Shown here: positions 1 through 7,169 of the stretch, in pieces | How positions within the stretch are numbered: the stretch's first letter is position 1 | Layout of the letters: the number at the start of each line of letters is the position of its first letter | DNA from: Cytobacillus eiseniae | GTDB lineage: Bacteria; Bacillota; Bacilli; Bacillales; Cytobacillaceae | Length of the DNA stretch: 45,394 nt | Assembly: GCF_017874625.1 (NCBI RefSeq) | Contig: NZ_JAGIKZ010000029.1 | Location: 1 to 45,394, forward strand | Direction: 5' to 3' | Made by a program: the position numbers and the translations under genes | Notes under the pieces: generated by a model | Told to the model about the DNA's origin: nothing | What the model saw: only the letters and a program-made list of their open reading frames with translations | The model's database searches: none

Positions 1-31
1 TGAAATCTTCATCAAATGTTTTTCTGCTCAT
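1..31 (-). CDS. IS3-family OrfA-like transposase, N-terminal fragment
   Basis: Only the first ten residues (MSRKTFDEDF) lie in the window; the gene continues beyond position 1. The ATG at 31-29 is preceded by a GAGGTG ribosome binding site. OrfA proteins of IS3 elements are small helix-turn-helix proteins that begin with a similar basic/acidic stretch and work with OrfB to excise and insert the element. The helix-turn-helix itself is not visible here, so this is a tentative call supported mainly by the neighbouring terminal repeat-like motif. Confidence 0.45.
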   Translation of the reverse strand, partial: MSRKTFDEDF

Positions 32-88
32 GTGGACACCTCATATTATTAGTTATTTCTATTTTAAACTGTGTCCACTTTTGAGTCT
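1..88 (-). mobile_element. Left end of an IS3-like insertion sequence (partial)
   Basis: The element runs off the left edge of the window. What is visible is the first 10 codons of a transposase-like ORF (ATG at 31, reading leftward), a GAGGTG ribosome binding site 5 nt before it, and about 55 bp of upstream AT-rich DNA containing two copies of a GTGTCCAC/GTGGACAC motif, as expected near an IS terminal repeat. The N-terminus MSRKTFDEDF resembles the start of IS3-family OrfA proteins. The exact outer end is not defined; it is probably between about 75 and 95. The family assignment rests on ten residues and the terminal motif only. Confidence 0.5.
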
Positions 89-179
89 AACACCACAAAA
101 GCATTACGAGATTGTATTGGACTAATTGTATCTTTTTTAAATACTTAACATCTTTTATATTCCATTGTAATTCATCCAT
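87..179 (-). pseudogene. Short ORF abutting the IS end, possibly truncated by it
   Basis: A 30-codon ORF starts with ATG at 179, six bases after a GGGGTGG ribosome binding site, and ends at a TAG at 89-87, which is about where the IS-like end begins. The peptide starts MDELQWNIKDVKYLKK and ends in a hydrophobic stretch. The strong start signal plus the position of the stop suggests the 5' end of a longer gene whose 3' part was displaced by the insertion. I do not recognise the family. It could also be a complete short peptide. Confidence 0.3.
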
Positions 180-328
180 TTTTATCCACCCCATTTTAAT
201 TAAATCTACTGCTCCGTTAGCATAAGAAGCAACTCTTGTTTAGCAATTGTTCCCTAGGTTTTCCATGTTTTCATTAAAAGAGAGGAATCTTTCTACTTGG
301 GTTACTGGCAGAAATATAATTAATATCT
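180..328. other. Intergenic, nothing recognised
   Basis: AT-rich sequence with no ORF with a credible start, no strong hairpin and no RNA gene that I can recognise on either strand. Confidence 0.5.
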
Positions 329-601
329 TTACTTACCAAAACCAAATAGAATGAAATCAATTAATAAAGGACTGAGAAGGATTCCCAAAATAAGTAGGAC
401 ACCTAATTGAGTGTCGATTCCCTTGTTAGTCCATTCCCACCTTGACTTTATTTTTGCAAAAATTTGCTGTAATAGAGTCGCTATTAAAACAAGAAGAGTT
501 AGATTCAACCACTTTGAAAAAGGGAATGTTGGTTCAAAATAAATTATTACAATCATGAACAAGACAATAAATAAAGCCTCTATAATATTATATATTCTCA
601 T
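329..601 (-). CDS. Small hypothetical membrane protein (90 aa)
   Basis: The chosen start is the ATG at 601, with a GAGGAA ribosome binding site nine bases upstream; the longer frame back to 640 has no such site. The protein MRIYNIIEALFIV... has three hydrophobic segments (about residues 5-20, 28-46 and 66-87), with a basic loop KIKSRWEW between the second and third. It is therefore probably an inner-membrane protein with three helices. I do not recognise a named family. Gene orientation matches the next small membrane ORF upstream, but a terminator lies between them, so they are probably separate transcripts. Confidence 0.6.
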   Translation of the reverse strand: MRIYNIIEALFIVLFMIVIIYFEPTFPFSKWLNLTLLVLIATLLQQIFAKIKSRWEWTNKGIDTQLGVLLILGILLSPLLIDFILFGFGK

Positions 602-690
602 AAAACATTCTTCCTCATCTACTTTAAGGTAAACACACAATGAACAAATTTCCTATAAAGAAACCAGTCCACTTGTTTAATAACTTCAAC

Positions 691-725
691 AAAAAAGGGC
701 GTTGCTCCTTCTTGAATCAACGCCC
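691..725 (-). terminator. Intrinsic terminator
   Basis: GGGCGTTG (697-704) pairs perfectly with CAACGCCC (718-725). On the minus strand the hairpin is followed by a run of six T (complement of 691-696). It lies just after the stop codon of the small membrane ORF at 733-918. Confidence 0.85.
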
Positions 726-732
726 CCACCCG

Positions 733-918
733 TTAACTAAAAATTGCTATTTTAATTATATCTTTAAAAAATATCCATAAAAACAGAATCCAGATGGCTG
801 CAATTCCACAAAAAATGTATTTTTTATATCGAGGGCTATTCTTATCCCAAGCACCGGACCACTCTGCTAATAAAACAATAATAAAGATCAAAAACACATA
901 CATCATTAATTGAATCAT
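733..918 (-). CDS. Small hypothetical membrane protein (about 61 aa)
   Basis: The frame is open from 984, but the hydrophobic protein proper begins at MIQLMMYVF (ATG at 918). Neither start has a good ribosome binding site, so the start is uncertain. There are two hydrophobic segments separated by a charged loop (AEWSGAWDKNSPRYKKY), suggesting two membrane helices. A clean intrinsic terminator follows immediately, which supports this being a transcribed gene. No family recognised. The region just upstream (968-1202) looks like degraded coding sequence. Confidence 0.5.
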   Translation of the reverse strand: MIQLMMYVFLIFIIVLLAEWSGAWDKNSPRYKKYIFCGIAAIWILFLWIFFKDIIKIAIFS

Positions 919-965
919 TTTGCATCTTGATACTTCAATATTAACATAATTTTCAGAGTAATCTT

Positions 966-1202
966 TTAAAAAAATACAGACCATCCATTTGATGATCTAT
1001 TGTTTAATTCATACACCCGTTTTTGGCCCGATTGAGGAAGATCAAATAGCGATTTATACTTTTTTCTTGTCATGCTATTGCTACCAGTTAGCGAAAAACA
1101 TTATGGTGATCATTCAAGAAAGTAATTCCATATTTCTGTTGGTAATTCTTCAACTGCAAGAACTTTTAACTTTCGCATACTTTGTGTACTTGGTGAAGTC
1201 AT
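966..1202 (-). other. Possible degraded coding region
   Basis: One minus-strand frame gives a 30-codon ORF from ATG 1202 (containing RKLKVLAVEELPTEIWNYF), two stop codons close together, then a further ORF from ATG 1073 (starting MTRKKYKSLFDLPQSGQ) that ends at a TAA at 968-966. The amino acid composition of both pieces looks protein-like, and they share a frame. This could be the remains of one gene with a local disruption. I recognise no family and the call is weak. Confidence 0.25.
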
Positions 1203-1305
1203 AATCAGATAAAGCACGCTATTAATAAATTAGATATTTTTCCATTCTACCAGATTGCCCATTAACAACTGATCCGAAGTAGTGTTAAAAAGAAAAAAGC
1301 ATGCG

Positions 1306-2208
1306 TTAAGACTCATTCAGAATGTCTTGAATGATTTCTGCAAGGATATCTGCTGTTCTATATTCCTCCTGTAGTGTGTTTTCAACTCCTCCAATTTCAA
1401 GTAAAACGGAGTTATCTAAGAGGTCTTGATTATAGGTGTTTTGTTTATCTTGATTATCTGTAACAATAACTCCTCTCGATAATCGAGGATATTTTTCCAC
1501 CATCCTATTGTGAAGGCGTTCCGCAAACTTTATATTTTCTTTAGAATTACTGCTTGAACCAGATACTAAAAACACTACTTTTGAATAATCTATTCCTTTT
1601 AACTTTACAGTCGTATCCTTTCTTTTTCTTGAATCTCTGTGAATATCAAATACCATTTTAATACTTTTATTATTTTCCAAAGTGGCATTTAACGGCTCTC
1701 TTGATACTGAGTAAGTTTCACTAAATGAAAAGTTATTTTCGTTTAGTATTTCCGTTATATTGGTTTTATCATGGATAGCATTAATCCCTCTTTCTTTTAG
1801 TGATTGGCTTAACCTTTCTCCAACTAGAGTTATATTTTGGGTTTCATGAAATGCTTCATTAGCATCCTTTGTTTGCGTTTCTGTGAAAAATGACTCTAAA
1901 TTATGTGATTGGTATATATAAATTAAAGGTTCTTGCTCAGCAACAGAAATCAGCGATTTTTCTTCTCCATGCGTATTAAGATTATTGAGTACGTCATCTT
2001 TCCCACCGTAAAAAAAGAACCATGAAAATGCAAATGTACATAGAGCAAGACCAGAAGTCACAAAGGATAAATATTTTATTCTACTTTTTCTATTCAATTT
2101 TCTTGCACGTTTTTTTAGAATATTTGAAGTTGTGGATACAAAGTCTTCGCTTGGATTGAGTGGGTAGGTATTTTTAATAAGGTCAAACAATTCCTTATCA
2201 GTTTGCAT
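1306..2208 (-). CDS. Anti-sigma-like membrane protein with a SpoIIP amidase domain
   Basis: This 300-residue protein has a basic cytoplasmic N-terminus of about 45 residues, one membrane helix (about 46-67, YLSFVTSGLALCTFAF) and an extracytoplasmic region. That region carries the hallmarks of the SpoIIP N-acetylmuramoyl-L-alanine amidase family: YIYQSHNLESF (His near 103), FDIHRDS (second His), PRLSRGVIV, YNQDL and LLEIGGVENT (Glu). These match the expected zinc-ligand and catalytic positions, so the enzyme may be active on cell-wall peptidoglycan. It starts at ATG 2208 with a GAGGAGG site and overlaps the end of an ECF sigma factor gene by 11 bases, the usual place for an anti-sigma factor. 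The N-terminus is therefore likely to bind that sigma factor (inference). True SpoIIP is about 400 residues and is not paired with a sigma factor. Confidence 0.85.
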   Translation of the reverse strand: MQTDKELFDLIKNTYPLNPSEDFVSTTSNILKKRARKLNRKSRIKYLSFVTSGLALCTFAFSWFFFYGGKDDVLNNLNTHGEEKSLISVAEQEPLIYIYQSHNLESFFTETQTKDANEAFHETQNITLVGERLSQSLKERGINAIHDKTNITEILNENNFSFSETYSVSREPLNATLENNKSIKMVFDIHRDSRKRKDTTVKLKGIDYSKVVFLVSGSSSNSKENIKFAERLHNRMVEKYPRLSRGVIVTDNQDKQNTYNQDLLDNSVLLEIGGVENTLQEEYRTADILAEIIQDILNES

Positions 2209-2734
2209 TTCCCATAACCTCCTCAGTATTAAGATCTAATTTTTTCTTAAGTTCTTTTAAGGCTCTGTGATAATCTACCTTTACTTTAGACTCGCTACAT
2301 TTTAATATTTCAGATGTCTCTTTTATTGAGAATTCGTTTATGCCCCTTAGTATTACTACTGCTCGAAAGGATGGTTTTAATTTTGAAATTGCCGTATGAA
2401 CAAGCTTTTTCAGTTCCTTTTGTTCAACTAATTCAAGTGTTTCTTTTTCCGTAGATACGATTCTCTTAAAAAATCCTTCTCCAAAAATTGAACTGTACTT
2501 TTTCTTTCTATAATGGTCAATGGCTGCATGTTTTGCTATTGAAAAAATCCACGTCTTTATATTTCCAGCATTAAAATTAGGTAAATTATTTAGTACACGA
2601 ATAAATACTTCTTGAGTTAAGTCCTCTGCATCATTCTGACTACCTGTAAAACAAATAAGAAAACGATACACATCTAAATAGTGCTGATTATAGATTTCAA
2701 TTATTCTGACCTCTATATCATCAAAACTATTCAA
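2198..2734 (-). CDS. ECF-family RNA polymerase sigma factor
   Basis: 178 residues, typical of sigma-70 group 4 (ECF). Region 2 is visible at about residues 15-85: YLDVYRFLICFTGSQNDAED, then LTQEVFIRVL and IKTWIFSIAKHAAIDHYRKKK. Region 4 is at about 115-165: ISKLKPSFRAVVILRG, EFSIKETSEILKCSESKVKV and DYHRALKELKKKL. The start is a TTG at 2734 behind a very G-rich ribosome binding site (GAGGGGGGG). The gene is translationally coupled to the downstream membrane protein with the SpoIIP domain, its likely anti-sigma factor. A promoter matching the sigma-X type of Bacillus subtilis precedes it, so the pair is probably autoregulated. The sensed signal is unknown; a cell-envelope signal is likely from the partner's domain. 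Confidence 0.93.
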   Translation of the reverse strand: MNSFDDIEVRIIEIYNQHYLDVYRFLICFTGSQNDAEDLTQEVFIRVLNNLPNFNAGNIKTWIFSIAKHAAIDHYRKKKYSSIFGEGFFKRIVSTEKETLELVEQKELKKLVHTAISKLKPSFRAVVILRGINEFSIKETSEILKCSESKVKVDYHRALKELKKKLDLNTEEVMGNAN

Positions 2735-2768
2735 AATATCCCCCCCTCTTTTATGTACTCACCTATTA

Positions 2769-2795
2769 ATCGTTTGGGATTAAAAAAAAGTTACA
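2769..2795 (-). promoter_or_regulatory. ECF-type promoter of the sigma/SpoIIP operon
   Basis: On the minus strand TGTAAC (complement of 2790-2795) is followed, after exactly 17 bases with a T-rich run, by CGAT (complement of 2769-2772). This matches the sigma-X-type consensus TGTAAC-N17-CGAC at all but the last base. It lies 35 bases upstream of the TTG start of the sigma factor gene. Autoregulation by the encoded sigma factor is an inference from this match. Confidence 0.6.
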
Positions 2796-3048
2796 ATAAT
2801 CTAAACCGTCGTTACATAAAAAACATATTTTTTTCACTATACAAAAAAGACCCTCAATAATTGACGGTCCATTATCATAAAGAATAATATATATAGCAAT
2901 TTCTTCATCATTAACAAATTTCCTTCTTATAGCAACCTGCCCGTCAGGTTTATAAAAGCAAACCAATATTGCATCCAGTTTCGATGTTTGAATATTGTAA
3001 TAATTCACTCTAAATGCTATGCTCATAATGGTAAAGGAGGAGAACTAC

Positions 3049-3069
3049 ATGTTTCATTATCTAATGTGA
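3049..3069 (+). CDS. Possible leader peptide MFHYLM
   Basis: A six-codon ORF (ATG at 3049, TGA at 3067) follows an almost perfect ribosome binding site, AAAGGAGG (3033-3040), at a spacing of eight bases. Nothing else uses this site. It ends ten bases before a long inverted repeat that reaches into the ribosome binding site of the serine hydrolase gene. The arrangement is like the leader peptides of translational attenuators of resistance genes, but I recognise no stalling motif in the peptide. It could instead be the remains of a deleted gene start. Confidence 0.35.
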   Translation: MFHYLM

Positions 3070-3078
3070 AGAGGTTAA

Positions 3079-3129
3079 CTGAATATGTTTTTTTAGATGC
3101 ATTGAATCTTTTGCAAAAAACATATTCAG
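3079..3129 (+). promoter_or_regulatory. 15-bp inverted repeat overlapping the serine hydrolase ribosome binding site
   Basis: CTGAATATGTTTTTT (3079-3093) is the exact reverse complement of AAAAAACATATTCAG (3115-3129), with a 21-base loop. The last two bases of the right arm are the first two of the AGGAGG ribosome binding site (3128-3133) of the gene starting at 3142. There is no T-run after it on either strand, so it is not an ordinary terminator. It may be an RNA hairpin limiting access to the start site, or a DNA operator for a dimeric repressor. Confidence 0.55.
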
Positions 3130-3141
3130 GAGGAATAAAAG

Positions 3142-4167
3142 ATGAATAAACAAATAAGTTGGAACGGTTTAGCTAAAATACAACAGGAACTTCAGTTTTC
3201 AGGGAGCATTCACGTGCGTAAGAGTGGCAAGGCAATCATGTCGGAGAGCTTTGGCTATGCAAACCGTTCGGAAAAAATTATAAATGAACCACACACTCGA
3301 TTTTCGATTGCATCTGGCAGCAAGATTTTTACATCGATTGCGATTTGTAAGTTGGTGGAAGAAGGAAAAATCTCATTTGATACAAAAATCATCAATTGCT
3401 TGGATATTGATTTTCCTTACTTTGATAAGGAAATCACCATTCATCATTTACTCACGCATATTTCTGGGGTTCCAGATTATTTTGACGAGGATGAAATGGA
3501 TGATTTTGAAGTGCTTTGGGAAACCTTGCCAATGTATCGAGTTCGCTGTGCAAAAGACTTTTTGCCTATGTTTCAGAATGGAAAAATGCAAGCAAAAGTA
3601 GGAAGTCCCTTCAGTTATAATAATTCTGGTTATATTATTCTAGGCCTTATTATTGAGCAGATCAGTGGCATGGACTTCACTGACTATATCGAAAAAAATA
3701 TCTTCCAGACAATTGGCATGACTGACTCAGGATACTTTTCAATGGATAAATTACCTGAAAGTGTTTCAATCGGATATATAGAAAACCCTGATCATACGTA
3801 TAAAGCAAATATTTATTCTCTTCCTGCAAAAGGTGGGCCTGATGGCGGTGCCTATGTTACTGCTACTGATATGGGGATATTTTGGGAAGCATTAATGAAT
3901 GGCAAACTATTGTCAGAAGAAATAACTCGCATCTTATTGACGCCTCAAGTAAATGTTGTAGATGATATCTTTTACGGGTATGGTGGGTATATGGAATCAA
4001 ACGAACAGGGTGTCGTGAAATACATTCAAATGGGATATGATCCAGGTGTGAATTATCGTTCTGTCCATTATCCAAATCAAGATCTTACCATCATTGTTTG
4101 CTCAAATAAAGAAGAAGGTGCTTATGAGATTCTTAAGGAAGTGGAAAGTTTAACAGTCAATAAGTAA
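3142..4167 (+). CDS. Serine hydrolase, beta-lactamase/PBP4* family
   Basis: 341 residues of the class C beta-lactamase-like serine hydrolase family (PF00144). The catalytic SxxK motif is SGSK at residues 58-61, followed by the usual HLLTHISGVPDY segment, and the second motif YNN is at 159-161. There is no signal peptide, so it is probably cytoplasmic or peripheral; family members hydrolyse D-amino acid peptides, esters or penicillin-like amides, and true beta-lactamase activity cannot be inferred. The start is set by AGGAGG eight bases upstream. Upstream sit a possible leader peptide and a 15-bp inverted repeat, suggesting regulated translation. A strong terminator follows, so it is monocistronic. 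Confidence 0.9.
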   Translation: MNKQISWNGLAKIQQELQFSGSIHVRKSGKAIMSESFGYANRSEKIINEPHTRFSIASGSKIFTSIAICKLVEEGKISFDTKIINCLDIDFPYFDKEITIHHLLTHISGVPDYFDEDEMDDFEVLWETLPMYRVRCAKDFLPMFQNGKMQAKVGSPFSYNNSGYIILGLIIEQISGMDFTDYIEKNIFQTIGMTDSGYFSMDKLPESVSIGYIENPDHTYKANIYSLPAKGGPDGGAYVTATDMGIFWEALMNGKLLSEEITRILLTPQVNVVDDIFYGYGGYMESNEQGVVKYIQMGYDPGVNYRSVHYPNQDLTIIVCSNKEEGAYEILKEVESLTVNK

Positions 4168-4173
4168 AGTATT

Positions 4174-4205
4174 AATAAGGGCTAATTCTGCGATTAGCCC
4201 TTATT
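4174..4205 (+). terminator. Intrinsic terminator
   Basis: AATAAGGGCTAAT (4174-4186) pairs perfectly with ATTAGCCCTTATT (4193-4205) around a six-base loop and is followed by TTTTC. It terminates the serine hydrolase transcript; the symmetrical A/T flanks could let it work for the convergent APH-like gene as well. Confidence 0.9.
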
Positions 4206-4265
4206 TTTTCTATAAGCTCTGCTAAAATCTAATGATGATAGAAGTTTATATCGTAGTATATTTCT

Positions 4266-5282
4266 CTACACATTTCTCATCTCATAGATTTTTTGTAAGG
4301 TATTAAGGTGCATTTCTTTATCTTCAGGCGACTCAGCGAATTTATACCACTCCACAAGCCTATATCCAAACATAACAAGAATTAGTTCATAAATACAATG
4401 ATCGGAGATATGGGTCATATCCGCATATTCCGAAAAACCCCTGTAATACGCCGGAATGCATTTTTCGTAGTATTCAATCATATGGCGGACGTCTGCTTCA
4501 TCTGTTATTAAACTCGCGATATCCTCACCCATATGCCCCCATCCTGCGGTATCCCAATCGATAAGTACGATTTTACTGTCCGAATAGAAGATGTTTTCCA
4601 CCCAAAAGTCTCTGTGGCAAAGCACGATTGGCAGCTTTTCAATCCGATTAAATATTTCATCCGCATTGTTATCTATGTCTATGAGCATTTCACACAGATG
4701 CTTCGGAATTTCACAGTCATCGGAGCGTATGTAATCATACACCACATTCCATGATCGATAACGTAGATAGTAGTTTTTCGTAAAATCAATCTTGCTTAAA
4801 TTGGACAAATGCTGCAATTCCTTTGGTCGTTCAGTGTACAACTTTCCTTGAAATCGCCCCAATTCCTCGGCTATCCGCTCATACATTTCCGTGGTCAGAT
4901 GTAAGCCTGACACACCATCAATATATTCCATCCACAGTTGAATATCATCGCCATTTATTTCGGCGTGGTAACACTCTGGACTTCGGAACGAATCAAGGAA
5001 CACCTTTTTAAAATCCGATGCATAGAGGTCGTATTCCCTACGCCATGAATCCGGATCCCCATAACGCTCAAACTTTTTCTGTATTTTCCAAACGAGCTTA
5101 TACGGCAGCTTTTCACCATCAGCAGTTTCAACCATTCCTGTTACAAGCCGAACCTCCCCTATTGTCCCTCCTTGCAACTCTGTGAGTTGATAATCTGCAT
5201 GGATGATCGTCTTCTCGAGCATTTTACCCAAAACAAGTGCTAGTGTTTTGGGCTTTACTAATTTTTCATCAAGTTTGTTCAT
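4266..5282 (-). CDS. APH-fold phosphotransferase (aminoglycoside/choline kinase family)
   Basis: 338 residues. The catalytic loop LCHRDFWVENIF (HxDxxxxN, near residue 222) and the metal-binding IDWD shortly after place it in the aminoglycoside phosphotransferase/choline kinase superfamily (PF01636). These enzymes use ATP to phosphorylate small hydroxylated molecules, including antibiotics, choline and homoserine; the substrate here is unknown. ATG 5282 has a good ribosome binding site (AAGGGAGG, nine bases upstream). It is a single gene convergent with the serine hydrolase. Base composition appears more GC-rich than the small genes around it, which may indicate acquisition, but I have not measured this. 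A resistance role should not be assumed. Confidence 0.88.
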   Translation of the reverse strand: MNKLDEKLVKPKTLALVLGKMLEKTIIHADYQLTELQGGTIGEVRLVTGMVETADGEKLPYKLVWKIQKKFERYGDPDSWRREYDLYASDFKKVFLDSFRSPECYHAEINGDDIQLWMEYIDGVSGLHLTTEMYERIAEELGRFQGKLYTERPKELQHLSNLSKIDFTKNYYLRYRSWNVVYDYIRSDDCEIPKHLCEMLIDIDNNADEIFNRIEKLPIVLCHRDFWVENIFYSDSKIVLIDWDTAGWGHMGEDIASLITDEADVRHMIEYYEKCIPAYYRGFSEYADMTHISDHCIYELILVMFGYRLVEWYKFAESPEDKEMHLNTLQKIYEMRNV

Positions 5283-5520
5283 CTTTTGTATCCTCCCTTT
5301 TTTGCCTTATGTTGCATGGCAATCACTTTTTCTACATCCATTTATCCGGTTGATGCCCTAATATTTCATCAACAGATTTTTTTCCTGCTTCTGTAAAAGG
5401 GATTGCTCCCGCTGTATTTCCTGCTCTCGGTGGCATTCGGCTTCGATATAGCCGGATTGTTTCAAAACAATTATCAATCGATTTTTCCCTATTAATGGAA
5501 GCGTTTTTAGGCATAAAAAT

Positions 5521-5562
5521 ACCGCGAACAAGCAGCCTCCAAAGAAGCTGCTGTTACGCGGT
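5521..5562 (-). terminator. Imperfect stem-loop, probable minus-strand terminator
   Basis: ACCGCG (5521-5526) and AGCAGC pair with GCTGCT and CGCGGT (5557-5562) with small bulges. On the minus strand it is followed by ATTTTTATG. No convincing gene feeds into it in this window; it may belong to decayed sequence upstream. Confidence 0.5.
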
Positions 5563-6026
5563 GAAAAGTCAAAAGCCGACTTGTAATCAAAAAAGAATAC
5601 AATTTTCATCGTATCCCGCTAACAGCAGTATTCACGAAAGGTTACTGTTTACGGCATAGCAAAAAAACGGGGGTTATTCCCAGTTGCTCCCATTCCAAGC
5701 TATAACAATGATTGGAATCTACTATGCCCGATATTCGGTTAAGCTAAAACCACCAATACCATATAAGTAATCATAAAAAAACATCCCCTTTCGCATAAAA
5801 AAATTGAAAAAACCATTCACTTTAATATTGTGACACATCTAAATGTTAGAATCAATAGAAAATACAGAAAATTTAATCATAAGGAATATTTACAGTTAAT
5901 TGCCCCTCCAACCCAATCTCTCAACTATCGCAAATAGTGGTAACTCAACAAAAAGATGCATTAATCTTACTTAGATCAACGCACTTGATAGTAAATATGT
6001 ACATTATTTATTCTTTCGCAATTCAC
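5563..6026. other. Intergenic, short disrupted ORFs only
   Basis: On the minus strand a start at 5795 region gives MRKGMFFYDYLYGIGGFSL-like sequence that stops after about 24 codons, followed in the same frame by a hydrophobic stretch (IPIIVIAWNGSNWE) and another stop. This looks like decayed coding sequence but is too short to classify. Nothing else is recognised here. Confidence 0.3.
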
Positions 6027-6221
6027 TTATCCTATTACTATACTGTATGAAATATTCAGTTGATCCCAAACCCAAGCCTGAAAAACTTTGTCTATTTCTT
6101 TTTTTAGTGCTTCATCATCCAACTCCTCAACAATACCTAATTCTTTAAAAGTAAATGTTTCTGTCGCCTCTACACCTTTATATTTTGTACTGCTGAATGA
6201 AAAAGTAACTGTTTTATCCAT
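6027..6221 (-). CDS. Small hypothetical protein (64 aa)
   Basis: ATG 6221 is preceded by AGAGGATG at a suitable distance. The sequence begins MDKTVTFSFSSTKYKG and has a C-terminal helix with AWVWDQL. A beta-rich N-terminus followed by an acidic helix with a WVW motif is seen in several short phage and plasmid proteins of Bacillus, but I cannot name a family with confidence. It stands alone between non-coding stretches. Confidence 0.55.
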   Translation of the reverse strand: MDKTVTFSFSSTKYKGVEATETFTFKELGIVEELDDEALKKEIDKVFQAWVWDQLNISYSIVIG

Positions 6222-6439
6222 TGGTTCATCCTCTGTTATTTCTCTTTAATTACCGTTTAAAGTTTTCCTTCTTATTGCACTAAAGTGCTCACTAATTTAT
6301 GTATAATCTTGCACAAGCACCAAATTATTGTTGCTATAAGTATTCACTTTTTCTTAGTATTCTTCCACATTTTTATATTTGTAACATCCGAACCTTTTCT
6401 TATAGAATTAAATAGTTAGTTTATAAGGGAGGACATTTT

Positions 6440-6564
6440 ATGAAAGGAATTGATAGAATAATGATTGCATTGCTTTATTAGGTATACTCGGTTTTATCAG
6501 TTATGAGCTCACTGGAATAAAAAATCAATTAGACGCAATTCAATTCTCGATTTTCAGATTATAG
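6440..6564 (+). pseudogene. Frameshifted small membrane protein
   Basis: A good ribosome binding site (AGGGAGGAC) precedes ATG 6440, giving MKGIDRIMIALLY then a stop at 6477-6479. A shift of one base at about 6475 restores a frame reading LLGILGFISYELTGIKNQL and ending at TAG 6562-6564, for a total of about 41 residues. The rebuilt peptide, one membrane helix followed by an amphipathic IKNQLDAI segment, has the same design as the intact 57-residue protein at 40565-40738. The frameshift is either a real lesion or a sequencing error. Confidence 0.55.
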
Positions 6565-6592
6565 GGTTGGATAGAATCGGAGAGGTGAGTGA

Positions 6593-7045
6593 ATGAAGTC
6601 CAACTATAAGTGTTTTATTGATATCCATTTAAGTGGCGGCGATATTCAATTTGACGTTTCAGATGATATACAGTTATTTAGTTTTAAATCAGGGTTAGGT
6701 TTTATAGCTATTCCACATTTTTTATTTACGCTTGCACAACTCTATAAGGGGAAAATTAAAGAAGCACGATTAGATTGTCATGGAAATACCGATTATTATA
6801 GTTTTATTAGTGATGGTGTTAACCTTTTTATTGTATATACAACTAATTATCCCGAAGAGAAAATTTATAATTATCAATTTATTTTAGAAAAGTACCTAGA
6901 AGCTATAGATGAAGGATTTAAGAAATATTTAAAACAACTGGAAAGTGAAGGATTATTACCTTTAAAAACACAAGACTACGCTCATCCTTTAGGTGATGGT
7001 GTATTAAATGCCTTTTATGATTTTTCATCACTTATACATAATTAA
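6593..7045 (+). CDS. Hypothetical protein (150 aa)
   Basis: ATG 6593 follows GGAGAGGTGA. The protein is soluble, acidic and mixed alpha/beta: an N-terminal strand-rich part (MKSNYKCFIDIHLSGGDI), a central segment with LDCHGNTDYYSF, and a helical C-terminus rich in Lys, Glu and Tyr (ILEKYLEAIDEGFKKYL). I do not recognise the family. It lies 28 bases after a frameshifted small membrane gene in the same direction and may have formed an operon with it. Similar stand-alone soluble proteins in Bacillus are sometimes immunity proteins, but nothing here demonstrates that. Confidence 0.7.
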   Translation: MKSNYKCFIDIHLSGGDIQFDVSDDIQLFSFKSGLGFIAIPHFLFTLAQLYKGKIKEARLDCHGNTDYYSFISDGVNLFIVYTTNYPEEKIYNYQFILEKYLEAIDEGFKKYLKQLESEGLLPLKTQDYAHPLGDGVLNAFYDFSSLIHN

Positions 7046-7169
7046 TTTTATAATACCGTTTACGTCGTTGAACTAGTGGGACAACTTATTTATTCCAATA
7101 AGGGTCTCAACAGAAGTCAAACAGGGAAACAGCAATTTTATAATCATTAACTTGTTCTTCTGCAATCGA

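Noticed and set aside
989..1204. 71-codon plus-strand ORF
   Set aside because: No ribosome binding site and an unnatural composition; the minus strand here carries better protein-like frames.
2766..3026. 86-codon minus-strand ORF (MSIAFRVNYYNIQTSKLDAI...)
   Set aside because: No ribosome binding site upstream of its ATG (the sequence there is pyrimidine-rich on that strand), and the sigma-X-like promoter of the sigma operon lies within it.
3079..3129. Intrinsic terminator
   Set aside because: No T-run after the hairpin on either strand, and it sits at the ribosome binding site of the next gene.
3142..5282. Resistance island (beta-lactamase plus aminoglycoside phosphotransferase)
   Set aside because: Both families are broad and include housekeeping enzymes; no sequence feature identifies an antibiotic substrate, and there is no integron or transposon around them.
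5332..5609. Two overlapping minus-strand ORFs (60 and 83 codons)
   Set aside because: Neither has a convincing ribosome binding site or family resemblance, and a terminator-like hairpin lies within the longer one.
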